DNA of 14,850 nt from an uncultured Lachnospiraceae bacterium (lineage in GTDB: Bacteria; Bacillota; Clostridia; Lachnospirales; Lachnospiraceae), in contig CABUBX010000039.1 of the NCBI GenBank assembly GCA_902489925.1, positions 1 to 14,850 on the forward strand, given 5' to 3'. Position 1 is the first letter of the stretch. The number at the start of each line of letters is the position of its first letter. Both the position numbers and the translations under genes were made by a program. Positions 1 through 7,340 of the stretch are shown piece by piece. Under the pieces are notes generated by a model that saw only the letters and a program-made list of their open reading frames with translations, was not told the DNA's origin and made no database searches.

Positions 1-687
1 CAAATTGACTTCGCACACTTTTAGTTTTTCTTTAAGCTTCAGATAAGCCCTTGCTGTCTCCTCCTGACGTTTAAGCGGCCCAATCTGTTTTTCAAGCTCT
101 GCCAAAATATCATTGACGCGCGAAAGATTCATCCGCTCAATTTCAAGATTTTTCTGTGCCGCCTGCTTTCTTTTTTTAAACTTTACAATGCCTGCCGCTT
201 CGTCAAACAACTCACGGCGTTCCTCCGGCTTACCGTTTAAAATTTTCTCAATCTGTCCCTGACCGATAATTGAGTAGCCTTCCTTGCCGATTCCGGTGTC
301 AAAAAATAATTCCTGAACATCTTTAAGACGGCAGCTGTGTCCGTTCATCAGATATTCGCTCTCACCGGAACGGTAAACACGCCTTGCCACAACGACTTCG
401 TCGTAATCAACCGGAAGTTTATGGTCTGAATTGTCAAGTGTAATGGCTACATAGGCAAAACCAAGCGGTTTTCTTGTCTCGGTACCGGAAAAAATAACGT
501 CCTCCATCTTAGAGCCTCGAAGCTGCTTGGCGCTCTGCTCTCCAAGCACCCATCGCACAGCATCACCCACATTACTTTTTCCGCTGCCGTTCGGCCCGAC
601 AATGCCTGTAATACCTTTATTAAATTTAAAAACCAGTTTATTGGCAAAGGACTTAAAGCCCTGCACCTCAATACTTTTTAAATACAT
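1..687 (-). CDS. smc: Chromosome partition protein Smc, N-terminal part (cut by window edge)
   Basis: Smc is the ATPase that, with ScpA and ScpB, loads on DNA and organises and segregates the chromosome. Only the first 229 codons lie in the window. The protein begins MYLKSIEVQGFKSF, typical of SMC heads. The Walker A motif GPNGSGKSN is at about residues 31-39, the Q-loop region GYSIIGQGQ follows near residue 140, and a charged stretch at the end is the start of the first coiled-coil arm. The start is an ATG at 687 with an AGGTGA ribosome site 6 nt upstream that overlaps the rnc stop codon (698-700), so the two genes are probably translationally coupled. It is the distal seen gene of the plsX-acpP-rnc operon; ftsY often follows smc in this group but lies outside. 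The identification is secure; C-terminal features cannot be judged. Confidence 0.97.
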   Translation of the reverse strand, partial: MYLKSIEVQGFKSFANKLVFKFNKGITGIVGPNGSGKSNVGDAVRWVLGEQSAKQLRGSKMEDVIFSGTETRKPLGFAYVAITLDNSDHKLPVDYDEVVVARRVYRSGESEYLMNGHSCRLKDVQELFFDTGIGKEGYSIIGQGQIEKILNGKPEERRELFDEAAGIVKFKKRKQAAQKNLEIERMNLSRVNDILAELEKQIGPLKRQEETARAYLKLKEKLKVCEVNL

Positions 688-697
688 ATGTTTTCAC

Positions 698-1402
698 CTA
701 CTGTTTATTTGGCAGCTTATGAAGGGAAAGCAATGCCTGATAAGCCGCAGCCTGTCCGCCCGCCTGTTTTGTCCGTCCCGAGCCTTCTCCAAGCACCCTG
801 TCACCAATTTTTGCCTGTACAATAAAAGTACGGTTATGCTCAGGACCTGTTGTTTTTGTAACCTCATAGCAGACCGTTTCATGATAAACACTTTGTATTT
901 CTTCCTGAAGCAGAGTTTTACAATCGCGAAACAGCTCTTTTTTCTCAATATCGTTTAAAATAAAGCTCATAATAAAGTGTCTTGCCGCCTCAATCCCACT
1001 GTCAAGATAAATCGCACCGATGACCGCTTCTAAGGCATCCGAAACAACCGAATCCCGCTCTCTGCCGCCGGTAGCTGCCTCACCTTTGCCAAGCCGCAAA
1101 TAATCGCCAAGCGAAATTTCTCTGGCACACATGGCGAGTGTCGGCTCACAAACTAAGCTTGCACGCTTTTTGCTGAGTTTTCCCTCCTGCATATCAGGAA
1201 AATGCCTGTACAAAAAATCACTGGACACAACCTCAAGAACAGCATCACCGAGAAACTCCAGCCGCTCATTGTTATAAAGTCTGTCAATTCTGTGCTCATT
1301 GGCATAAGAGCTGTGTGTCAGCGCCTGACGTATAAGATTTTTATTTTTAAACGTATAGTTGATACGGCTTTCTAATGATTCAATACTATGCTCTCTTATC
1401 AT
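698..1402 (-). CDS. rnc: Ribonuclease III
   Basis: RNase III is the Mg-dependent endonuclease that cuts double-stranded RNA, notably in the 30S rRNA precursor and structured mRNAs. The 234-aa length is normal. The signature NERLEFLGD is at residues 45-53, giving likely catalytic residues E46, E49 and D53; the second set is D122 and E125 in SDALEAVIGA. A C-terminal double-stranded RNA-binding domain runs from about residue 161, with the basic alanine-rich end KQAGGQAAAYQALLSL. The ATG at 1402 lies 5 nt after the acpP stop. The nearest ribosome-site match is a GGAG about 14 nt upstream, inside the end of acpP, which is rather far, so translation probably depends on coupling to acpP. Gene order acpP-rnc-smc is widely conserved in Firmicutes. 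Confidence 0.97.
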   Translation of the reverse strand: MIREHSIESLESRINYTFKNKNLIRQALTHSSYANEHRIDRLYNNERLEFLGDAVLEVVSSDFLYRHFPDMQEGKLSKKRASLVCEPTLAMCAREISLGDYLRLGKGEAATGGRERDSVVSDALEAVIGAIYLDSGIEAARHFIMSFILNDIEKKELFRDCKTLLQEEIQSVYHETVCYEVTKTTGPEHNRTFIVQAKIGDRVLGEGSGRTKQAGGQAAAYQALLSLHKLPNKQ

Positions 1403-1407
1403 CCCTT

Positions 1408-1638
1408 TTAAAGAGTCTCCTTTCTTATATAGTCAATCACATCTTTGACTGTTGTAAGCCGGGACATGATATCATATGTCAATGTCATATCAAAATCCTC
1501 CTCAAGCTGATACATAATTTGAAATATCTCCAGCGAATCGGCGCCCAAATCCTTCGCGAACGCCGATTCCACATTGATTTCATCTGCCTTAATTTCTAAA
1601 ACATTGGCAACAATATTTTTTATTCTTTCAAACTCCAT
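1408..1638 (-). CDS. acpP: Acyl carrier protein
   Basis: This 76-aa acidic protein carries growing fatty acyl chains as thioesters on a 4'-phosphopantetheine arm. The attachment site is Ser35 in the motif GADSLEI. The remainder matches the four-helix ACP fold, with the usual acidic helix II following the serine (QLEEDFDM). The start at 1638 has a modest AAGTAGG ribosome site 9 nt upstream, which is weak for a protein that is normally abundant. It lies 16 nt after plsX and 5 nt before rnc, so it belongs to one transcript. In B. subtilis fabD and fabG separate plsX from acpP; here they are absent. The gene could be one of several ACP copies in the genome, but its place beside plsX and rnc favours the housekeeping copy for fatty acid synthesis. 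Confidence 0.95.
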   Translation of the reverse strand: MEFERIKNIVANVLEIKADEINVESAFAKDLGADSLEIFQIMYQLEEDFDMTLTYDIMSRLTTVKDVIDYIRKETL

Positions 1639-1654
1639 AAATTCAAGCCTACTT

Positions 1655-2674
1655 TCATGCCTCTGTCGTTTCTGTCAAAATATGCGCTTTTATCTTTCCT
1701 GTCACATCATTTTCAACAAAAGGTACGCACTTTAATACAGATGTGCGTATATCCTTAGCTTTTGAATTACCGTGACACTTAATGACAAGGCCGCTAAGAC
1801 CAAGCATCGGCGCACCGCCGTATTCTGAGGCATCAAATTCTTTAACGAGCCCTTTAAGCGCCGGCTTAACTAAAAGCGCACCAATCTTTGTTTTCAAGGA
1901 AGCCATCATCGCTTCTTTGACTTTTTTAAGTAATGTACTTGAAACACCTTCGTACATCTTTAATATAACATTGCCCGTGAACGCTTCGCAGACAATAACA
2001 TCCGCATAACCGTTTGGAATCTCACGCGCTTCAATGCTGCCGATAAAATTAATATCCTTGCAGGCTTTTAAAAGCGGCATCGTCTCCTTTACAAGCTGAT
2101 TGCCCTTCTCTTCCTCGGCACCGATATTTACAAGTGCTACAGTCGGATTCTTTTTGCCGACAACATTCTCCATATATATCGAACCCATCTTTGCAAACTG
2201 CACAAGATGTGAGGCTCTTGCATCCACATTGGCACCGCAATCTATTAATAACGAAACACCTTTTGTTGTCGGAATCAGAGGTGCCAGCGGTGCGCGCTCA
2301 ACGCCCTTAATTCTTCCGACAAGCAGCTGACCTCCAACCAAAACAGCGCCTGTGCTTCCCGCAGAAACAACGGCGTCTGCCTTGCCTTCACGCACCATGC
2401 GCTGAGCCACAACGGTTGAAGCATCCTTTTTCTTCCTTACTGCTGCAACAGGCGATTCGCTGTTATCAATAACCTCTGTCGCATTGACAACTTCAACTCT
2501 TTCTTTATCGTATGTATACTTTGAAAGTTCTGTATTCACCTCAGCCTCTCGTCCGACAAGGAGTACCCTGACTTTCTTATTTTCATTCACTGCCTCAACA
2601 GCACCCTTGATGATTTCTGTCGGTGCATAATCGCCGCCCATGGCATCGACAGCCACTCTGACTAATTCACTCAT
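1655..2674 (-). CDS. plsX: Phosphate acyltransferase PlsX
   Basis: PlsX converts acyl-ACP plus phosphate to acyl-phosphate, the donor for PlsY-dependent glycerol-3-phosphate acylation at the membrane, so it links fatty acid and phospholipid synthesis. The 339-aa protein begins MSELVRVAVDAMGGDYAP, the family N-terminus, and keeps conserved blocks such as VSAGSTGAVL, LIDCGANVD and CEAFTGNVILK. An open frame continues upstream to an ATG at 2734, but the ATG at 2674 is the better start. It has GGAGG 9 nt upstream, and the predicted promoter (-10 at 2706-2711) leaves the upstream ATG outside the transcript. It is the first gene of the plsX-acpP-rnc-smc unit. I see no site resembling the Bacillus FapR operator around the promoter. 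Confidence 0.96.
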   Translation of the reverse strand: MSELVRVAVDAMGGDYAPTEIIKGAVEAVNENKKVRVLLVGREAEVNTELSKYTYDKERVEVVNATEVIDNSESPVAAVRKKKDASTVVAQRMVREGKADAVVSAGSTGAVLVGGQLLVGRIKGVERAPLAPLIPTTKGVSLLIDCGANVDARASHLVQFAKMGSIYMENVVGKKNPTVALVNIGAEEEKGNQLVKETMPLLKACKDINFIGSIEAREIPNGYADVIVCEAFTGNVILKMYEGVSSTLLKKVKEAMMASLKTKIGALLVKPALKGLVKEFDASEYGGAPMLGLSGLVIKCHGNSKAKDIRTSVLKCVPFVENDVTGKIKAHILTETTEA

Positions 2675-2705
2675 AGTTATAATCCTCCATAATACTCTAC
2701 TCTTT

Positions 2706-2734
2706 ACTATACTAAATTCCAGAGGGTAAATCAA
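2706..2734 (-). promoter_or_regulatory. Vegetative promoter for plsX-acpP-rnc-smc
   Basis: Read on the minus strand, TTGATT (2729-2734) and TATAGT (2706-2711) are separated by exactly 17 bp. This is a good match to the housekeeping sigma factor consensus. Transcription should begin near 2699, about 25 nt upstream of the plsX ATG, just downstream of the rpmF terminator. Confidence 0.75.
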
Positions 2735-2765
2735 TACAAATCTTTTGTAACATCACAAGAAAACG

Positions 2766-2806
2766 AAAAAGGCCGGAAACCCTTGATCTTAAAGGATTCC
2801 CGGCCT
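2766..2806 (-). terminator. Intrinsic terminator after rpmF
   Basis: On the minus strand an AGGCCGG...CCGGCCT stem (arms near 2771-2784 and 2792-2806, small mismatches inside) is followed directly by a T run (TTTTTCG). It is a classic terminator that ends the ylbN-rpmF transcript before the plsX promoter. Confidence 0.88.
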
Positions 2807-2814
2807 CATTTTAA

Positions 2815-2994
2815 TTAGTCCTGAGCAATAATTTCTTTTTTATTGTATGAGCCACAGTTTTTGCAAACTCTGTGAGGCATCATTAATTCGCCGCATTTGC
2901 TGCATTTTACTAAAGCTGGCGCTGTCATTTTCCAGTTAGCTCTACGACTGTCACGTCTTGCTTTTGATGATTTATTCTTTGGACAGATAGACAT
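2815..2994 (-). CDS. rpmF: 50S ribosomal protein L32
   Basis: L32 is a small protein of the large ribosomal subunit. The 59-aa product begins MSICPKNKSSKARRDSRRAN and carries a zinc ribbon formed by CSKC (residues 31-34) and CKNC (44-47), the Cys-containing, zinc-binding form of L32. It ends KKEIIAQD. The gene starts 3 nt after ylbN, and its ribosome site AAGGAGGTG is encoded by the last codons (Lys-Glu-Val) of ylbN, so the genes are tightly coupled. A strong terminator follows. The ylbN(yceD)-rpmF pairing is widely conserved in bacteria. Because L32 can exist as Cys-plus and Cys-minus paralogues, a zinc-independent copy may exist elsewhere. Confidence 0.97.
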   Translation of the reverse strand: MSICPKNKSSKARRDSRRANWKMTAPALVKCSKCGELMMPHRVCKNCGSYNKKEIIAQD

Positions 2995-2997
2995 GGA

Positions 2998-3525
2998 TTA
3001 CACCTCCTTAAAATTACTAAAGATATCTCGGATGGCTGCCATCCTTGGGTCAAGAGATTGTCTGTCGCAACCGCACTCTCCTAAGTTAAGGTTCTGACCG
3101 CACTTAAGGCAAAGACCTTTACAGTCTTCTTTGCACAGAGTTTTCATCGGAAAACGAATCAGCATCTCGTTATAAACCATTAAATCAACATCAAGGCTGC
3201 TATGCTCTACGTAACTTGTCTCATCCAATTCCCTGATTCTGTCTTCATCGGATTCATTCAAATCCAATTCCTTATGAATCTCAAAGTCAAAATCCGTAGG
3301 TACACCGGTAAGACATCTGTCACATGGAATATCCACAACAACTTTTACCCTTCCGTCTATAGAAATTGTGCGGACTCCGATATTCTTAATGGTAAGCTCT
3401 ACCGGTGCTTTCTCAATGATTCTATAATCCTGCCCGTGAATGTTGAAAGCGTTACATTCAAGTGGTACGGAATAGCTCTCTGTTTTTTCAGTTGTAGATA
3501 ATAATTCAGATATATTGATTATCAT
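2998..3525 (-). CDS. ylbN: YlbN/YceD family protein (DUF177)
   Basis: This belongs to the DUF177 (YceD/YlbN) family, found next to rpmF in most bacteria. Its E. coli and plant relatives are linked to 23S rRNA accumulation, so a role in large-subunit assembly is likely but not shown here. The family cysteine motif CDRC appears in the middle (VVVDIPCDRCLTGV), and a C-terminal block with CKEDCKGLCLKCGQNLN and CGC could bind a metal. Two ATGs are possible: one at 3531 sits only 1 nt after the AGGAG ribosome site, while the one at 3525 has a 6-nt spacing and begins MIINISELL, so I choose 3525 (175 aa). The gene is driven by a fully consensus promoter and is translationally coupled to rpmF. Confidence 0.92.
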   Translation of the reverse strand: MIINISELLSTTEKTESYSVPLECNAFNIHGQDYRIIEKAPVELTIKNIGVRTISIDGRVKVVVDIPCDRCLTGVPTDFDFEIHKELDLNESDEDRIRELDETSYVEHSSLDVDLMVYNEMLIRFPMKTLCKEDCKGLCLKCGQNLNLGECGCDRQSLDPRMAAIRDIFSNFKEV

Positions 3526-3552
3526 AGACATCTCCTAAATTCACACCTAATG

Positions 3553-3581
3553 ATTATACCGTTGAGACATAATTTTGTCAA
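3553..3581 (-). promoter_or_regulatory. Consensus vegetative promoter for ylbN-rpmF
   Basis: On the minus strand TTGACA (3576-3581) and TATAAT (3553-3558) are separated by exactly 17 bp, matching the housekeeping consensus at all 12 positions. This fits strong constitutive expression of a ribosomal protein gene. No terminator is visible between ackA and this promoter, so readthrough from pta-ackA may add to it. Confidence 0.88.
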
Positions 3582-3635
3582 CAGTAAAATTTGCAAAATA
3601 TTCAGAAAGTATAATATTCTCTGCCGACCTTTGTC

Positions 3636-4829
3636 TTATTTTACTAAAGCAACTGTCTCACGGCAAATAGCAAGTTCTTCGTTTGTAGGAATTACAAGGA
3701 CTTTAACCTTTGAATCCGGTGTAGAAATCACAACATCCTCGCCGCGCTTTGCATTGGCTTCCTGGTCAAGCTCAATACCAAGATAACCTAAGTATGCACA
3801 AATATCTGTGCGGACATATCTGTTATTTTCACCAAGACCTGCTGTAAAGCAGATAGCATCAACACCGTTCATAGCGGCTGTATAAGCGCCGATGTATTTT
3901 GCAACTCTGTAAGCAAATACTTTCATTGTTAAAAGTGCTTCCGGTTTTCCTGCAAGGCTGTCTACCTCAAGGTCCATGAAATCGCTTGTGTAGCCTGATA
4001 CGCCAAGTACACCGGATTTTTTGTTGAGGACATTCATCACGCCTTCAATATCGAGGTTTTCTTTCTTTGCAATAAATTCCATGATGGCCGGGTCGATATC
4101 ACCTGAACGTGTGCCCATAATTAAACCTTCAAGCGGTGTAAGTCCCATAGAAGTATCTACAGATTTGCCGTTCTTTACAGCACAGCAGCTTGCACCGTTG
4201 CCTAAATGACAAACGATTGTCTTTAACTCATCATATGGTTTTCCTAAAAGCTCTGCTGCTTTTTTGGAAACATAGCTGTGGCTTGTACCGTGGAAACCGT
4301 AGCGTCTTACTTTGTACTTATCATAGTATTCTTTTGGAAGACCGTAAAGATAAGCTTCCTCAGGCATTGTCTGATGGAAAGCTGTATCAAACACGCCGAC
4401 CATCGGTGTATTCGGCATTAATTCTTTACAAGCAGAAATACCGATTAAGTTTGCAGGGTTATGAAGCGGTGCAAGCTCTGAGCACTCATCAATTGCTGCC
4501 AAAACTTCATCTGTTAATAATGTAGAAGCTGCAAATTTCTCACCGCCGTGAACGATTCTGTGACCTACAGCATCAATCTCATTCATATCCTTAATTACAC
4601 CGATTTCAGGGTCTGTTAAAGCAGAAAGCACCATTGCAATCGCTTCTGTATGTGTCGGCATCGGCGCTTCTTTTCTGATTTTATCATGACCTGCCGGCTG
4701 GTATACAAGACGGCTGCCGTCAATGGCGATTCTCTCGCAAAGACCTTTTGCTAAAACAGCTTCTGTCTCTGAATTGATTAACTGGAATTTTAAAGAGGAA
4801 CTTCCGCAGTTGATTACTAAAACATTCAT
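3636..4829 (-). CDS. ackA: Acetate kinase
   Basis: Acetate kinase converts acetyl phosphate plus ADP to acetate plus ATP, the energy-yielding last step of acetate fermentation. It is cytoplasmic and reversible. The 397-aa length is standard. The N-terminal signature VLVINCGSSSLKF contains N7; R91 lies in HRIVHGG, D148 in FDTAFH, H180 in YGFHGTSH, R241 in MGTRSGDIDP and E384 in PTNEEL. These are the residues known from the Methanosarcina enzyme, at the same numbering. The start at 4829 has GGAG 8 nt upstream. It follows pta by 96 nt, a gap that holds a large hairpin and leaves no clear room for a separate promoter, so it is probably cotranscribed with pta. Confidence 0.98.
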   Translation of the reverse strand: MNVLVINCGSSSLKFQLINSETEAVLAKGLCERIAIDGSRLVYQPAGHDKIRKEAPMPTHTEAIAMVLSALTDPEIGVIKDMNEIDAVGHRIVHGGEKFAASTLLTDEVLAAIDECSELAPLHNPANLIGISACKELMPNTPMVGVFDTAFHQTMPEEAYLYGLPKEYYDKYKVRRYGFHGTSHSYVSKKAAELLGKPYDELKTIVCHLGNGASCCAVKNGKSVDTSMGLTPLEGLIMGTRSGDIDPAIMEFIAKKENLDIEGVMNVLNKKSGVLGVSGYTSDFMDLEVDSLAGKPEALLTMKVFAYRVAKYIGAYTAAMNGVDAICFTAGLGENNRYVRTDICAYLGYLGIELDQEANAKRGEDVVISTPDSKVKVLVIPTNEELAICRETVALVK

Positions 4830-4868
4830 TGAAATATCTCCTTTTTTCTTTTCATTCTATCTTATTAA

Positions 4869-4905
4869 TAGCCTGTCCGGGGCGCTTACGGTCTCGGACA
4901 GGCTA
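4869..4905 (-). promoter_or_regulatory. Intercistronic hairpin between pta and ackA
   Basis: A perfect 11-bp inverted repeat (TAGCCTGTCCG at 4869-4879, CGGACAGGCTA at 4895-4905) encloses a 15-nt loop. On the minus strand it is followed by ATTAATAAG, not a T run, so it is not a standard terminator. It could protect the 3' end of pta mRNA, set a processing site, or tune the pta:ackA ratio. Confidence 0.6.
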
Positions 4906-4925
4906 AAATAATGCTGGTCCTTGTA

Positions 4926-5900
4926 TTATGCCAGCGCTGCTGTGATGATTGCCATAGAGTAAACCTCCATAGCGTTGCAGCCACGTGATAAATCGTTGAT
5001 TGGTGCGTTAAGACCTAAAAGTACCGGGCCGTACGCGTCAAAATTACCAAGGCGCTGTGCAATCTTATAGCCGATATTACCTGCATTAATGTCAGGGAAA
5101 ATAAATGTGTTGGCTTTACCTGCAACCTCTGAATCAGGGCATTTTGTGCGGGCAACATGAGGGTCAACCGCTGCATCAAACTGAATCTCGCCTTCGATTG
5201 GAAGATTTGGTGCCTTAACTTTAGCTTTTGCAGCCGCATTTCTCATCTTATCAACATCCTCGCCCTTTCCTGAGCCTAATGTTGAATAGCTTAAAAATGC
5301 AACCTTAGGGTCGATACCGAAAATCTTTGCACACTCTGCACACTCTAATGCAATCTCAACAAGCTCATCTTCAGACGGCTTAATGTTGATTGCACAGTCA
5401 CCCATTGCAAGCACTTCATTGCCGCCGACTGTGGAACGAACCATAATAAAGCAGGAAGATACAATCTTGTTGCCCGGTTTTGTCTTAATTAACTGAAGCG
5501 CCGGACGCACAGTATCTGCTGTTGAATATGTAGCACCGCCTAAAAGTGCATCTGCAATACCCATCTTAACTAACATTGTGCCAAAATAATTTGCCTGACT
5601 TAAAGTTTTTCTTGCTTCCTCCGGTGTGATGCCTTTACCTTTACGAAGCTCTAAAAACATCTCAACCATCTCGTCCATACGATCAAATGATGTCGGGTCG
5701 ATAATCTCAGCGCCGCGGATATTAAAACCCGTTTCCTCAGCGGCTGCTAAAACCTCGTCAGGATTACCAACTAAAATCGGATGAAGGAAGCTGCTCGCAA
5801 GCAGACGTGATGATGCCTCAAGAATACGAGAGTCTGTGCCTTCTGTAAAAACGATTTTCTTTGGATTCTTTTTTAAAATGTCAATTAATGTTCCAAACAT
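4926..5900 (-). CDS. pta: Phosphate acetyltransferase (short form)
   Basis: Pta converts acetyl-CoA plus phosphate to acetyl phosphate and CoA, feeding AckA. The 324-aa protein is the short, single-domain form typical of Firmicutes. It begins MFGTLIDILKKNPKKIVFTEGTD and keeps the PTA/PTB family blocks MLVKMGIADALLGGATYSTADT, LSYSTLGSGKGEDVDK and the C-terminal GLNAPINDLSRGC. A phosphate butyryltransferase is a possible alternative in this family, but the conserved C-terminal NDLSRGC block and pairing with ackA favour Pta. The start has AGGAGG 11 nt upstream. It is the first gene of the pta-ackA unit, with a good promoter, and diverges from tmcAL. Confidence 0.97.
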   Translation of the reverse strand: MFGTLIDILKKNPKKIVFTEGTDSRILEASSRLLASSFLHPILVGNPDEVLAAAEETGFNIRGAEIIDPTSFDRMDEMVEMFLELRKGKGITPEEARKTLSQANYFGTMLVKMGIADALLGGATYSTADTVRPALQLIKTKPGNKIVSSCFIMVRSTVGGNEVLAMGDCAINIKPSEDELVEIALECAECAKIFGIDPKVAFLSYSTLGSGKGEDVDKMRNAAAKAKVKAPNLPIEGEIQFDAAVDPHVARTKCPDSEVAGKANTFIFPDINAGNIGYKIAQRLGNFDAYGPVLLGLNAPINDLSRGCNAMEVYSMAIITAALA

Positions 5901-5945
5901 AGTTACAAATTCCTCCTATTTTTGTAAATTATCATTATCATTCTT

Positions 5946-5974
5946 ATTGTATACTGTTTTTTGGTAAAAAACAA
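5946..5974 (-). promoter_or_regulatory. Vegetative promoter for pta-ackA
   Basis: On the minus strand TTGTTT (5969-5974) and TACAAT (5946-5951) are 17 bp apart. Transcription should start near 5939, inside a tandem GATAAT repeat that lies immediately downstream of the -10 box. Confidence 0.65.
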
Positions 5975-6020
5975 TGGATTTCTTTGTTTTTTCCGCAGTG
6001 CATTGTGAATTTTTTTGGAC

Positions 6021-6049
6021 TTGCCTCTTTTGTGCCTTTATTTTATAAT
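6021..6049 (+). promoter_or_regulatory. Vegetative promoter for tmcAL
   Basis: TTGCCT (6021-6026) and a perfect TATAAT (6044-6049) are 17 bp apart. The predicted start near 6056 places the ATG at 6080 about 24 nt into the message, which excludes the in-frame ATG at 5984 as the translation start. Confidence 0.7.
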
Positions 6050-6079
6050 AAAATCATGTTTTTTTTGGAGGTTAAAGCT

Positions 6080-7297
6080 ATGCAGGTTCTCGGAATTATT
6101 GCCGAATACAACCCTTTTCATAATGGTCATGCGTTTCAGCTTGAAACGTGCAAACGTATTGCAAATGCCGACTATGTCATCGTTGTCATGAGCGGAAATT
6201 TTACGCAAAGAGGCGAATGTGCCGCCCTCAATAAATTTACCCGGACAAAAATGGCACTCTTAGGCGGTGCGGATTTAGTTATCGAGCTTCCTGTTCATGC
6301 AGCCTGTGCCAGCGCCGGTTACTTTGCCGATGGCGGCATTGCCTTACTCTGCCATACAGGCGTTGTCACACATCTGGGCTTTGGCTCAGAATCCGGTGAT
6401 TTGGATTTTCTTTTACAGGCATCGGATATTCTTTATAACGAACCTGAGATTTTTAAGACAGCACTTTCAGACGCCCAGCGTTCGGGCATGACCTACGCAA
6501 CGGCAAGACAAAAAGCACTTTTTTCAGTCTGTCCCACAGCCGGGACACTTTTAACACCGAATAACATCCTTTCTCTTGAATATATCAATGCCCTGCGAAA
6601 AAGAAATTCTCCGATTCAGCCGGTGACCGTAAAACGTCAAAAAACAGGTTATCACGACCTGTCCATGGACAGCCCGATATGCTCTGCAACAGCGCTTCGC
6701 CACGCTGCAAAAAGTGCTTCGGATACAACCGATTATAAAAATTATATGCCCGATGGCGCAGCCAATCTTTTTGCGGACAGCTTAAAGTGCTGCCGGGCGA
6801 TTACAAACAACGATTTTTCCGATATGCTTTATTATGCCCTGACAGGCGGCTGCACATACAAAAATATTTTTGATATTGATGAAGCCTTGTCCAATCGAAT
6901 TTTAAAGCATAAACTTCAGTTTACGGATTTTGACAGCTTTTGCATGCTTTTAAAGAGCCGGAATTACACATACACGCGCATATGCCGGGCGATGTACCAT
7001 CTTCTGCTTAATATTACGAAGGAATCTGGGCAGCGCTTCTTTGCTTTGGACAGTGCCCCTTATCTTAGGCTGCTCGGCTTTAAAAAATCGGCCGTACCGC
7101 TGCTGCATGCCCTTAAAGGCAATAGCGACATTCCTGTGATAACAAAGGCTGCCGACGCATCTGAAATTCTTGACAGTGACGCAGCCGCAATTTTTAAAGA
7201 AAACCTTTTTGCGGACAATATGTACCGTTACATCGAAAGCCGCCTTTTAGGCAAAACCGTGCCCCATGAGTTTTCAAGGGGACTCATTATTTTATAA
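6080..7297 (+). CDS. tmcAL: tRNA(Met) cytidine acetate ligase TmcAL (YlbM family)
   Basis: TmcAL acetylates the wobble cytidine of elongator tRNA-Met to N4-acetylcytidine, using acetate and ATP through an acetyl-adenylate, and so helps distinguish AUG from AUA codons. The 405-aa protein begins MQVLGIIAEYNPFHNGH, with the nucleotidyltransferase HxGH motif at residues 14-17, followed by MSGNFTQRGE, and later SATALR. These are the conserved blocks of the YlbM/DUF795 family. The chosen ATG has GGAGG 8 nt upstream and fits the promoter; the frame is open for another 32 codons upstream without support. It is divergent from pta-ackA, whose end product acetate is its substrate. A terminator follows. 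Function is assigned from the B. subtilis member. Confidence 0.93.
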   Translation: MQVLGIIAEYNPFHNGHAFQLETCKRIANADYVIVVMSGNFTQRGECAALNKFTRTKMALLGGADLVIELPVHAACASAGYFADGGIALLCHTGVVTHLGFGSESGDLDFLLQASDILYNEPEIFKTALSDAQRSGMTYATARQKALFSVCPTAGTLLTPNNILSLEYINALRKRNSPIQPVTVKRQKTGYHDLSMDSPICSATALRHAAKSASDTTDYKNYMPDGAANLFADSLKCCRAITNNDFSDMLYYALTGGCTYKNIFDIDEALSNRILKHKLQFTDFDSFCMLLKSRNYTYTRICRAMYHLLLNITKESGQRFFALDSAPYLRLLGFKKSAVPLLHALKGNSDIPVITKAADASEILDSDAAAIFKENLFADNMYRYIESRLLGKTVPHEFSRGLIIL

Positions 7298-7312
7298 AAT
7301 CAGTTAAAATTC

Positions 7313-7340
7313 AGGCGGGCATTTTCGCGCCCGCCTTTTC
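7313..7340 (+). terminator. Intrinsic terminator after tmcAL
   Basis: A perfect 8-bp stem AGGCGGGC (7313-7320) and GCCCGCCT (7329-7336) with an 8-nt loop ends in TTTTC. It lies just downstream of the tmcAL stop codon. The same bases hold the proposed sigma-E promoter of ylbJ. Confidence 0.88.

Noticed and set aside
527..958. Open frame of 143 codons on the plus strand across the smc-rnc junction
   Set aside because: It lies opposite two certain genes, has no plausible ribosome site, and its product has no recognisable features. Other plus-strand frames opposite ackA, guaB, groEL and glnS were rejected for the same reason.
2675..2764. FapR or FabT operator at the plsX promoter
   Set aside because: No convincing dyad like the known Bacillus FapR or streptococcal FabT sites is visible around the -10 or start region.
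3539..3635. Terminator after ackA
   Set aside because: Only AT-rich short repeats (two GAATATT copies) are present; no GC-rich stem with a T run is seen, so none is annotated.
5971..6006. ACAATG and CATTGT inverted repeat in the pta-tmcAL divergent region
   Set aside because: The arms are only 6 bp and 24 nt apart in AT-rich DNA, which is expected by chance.
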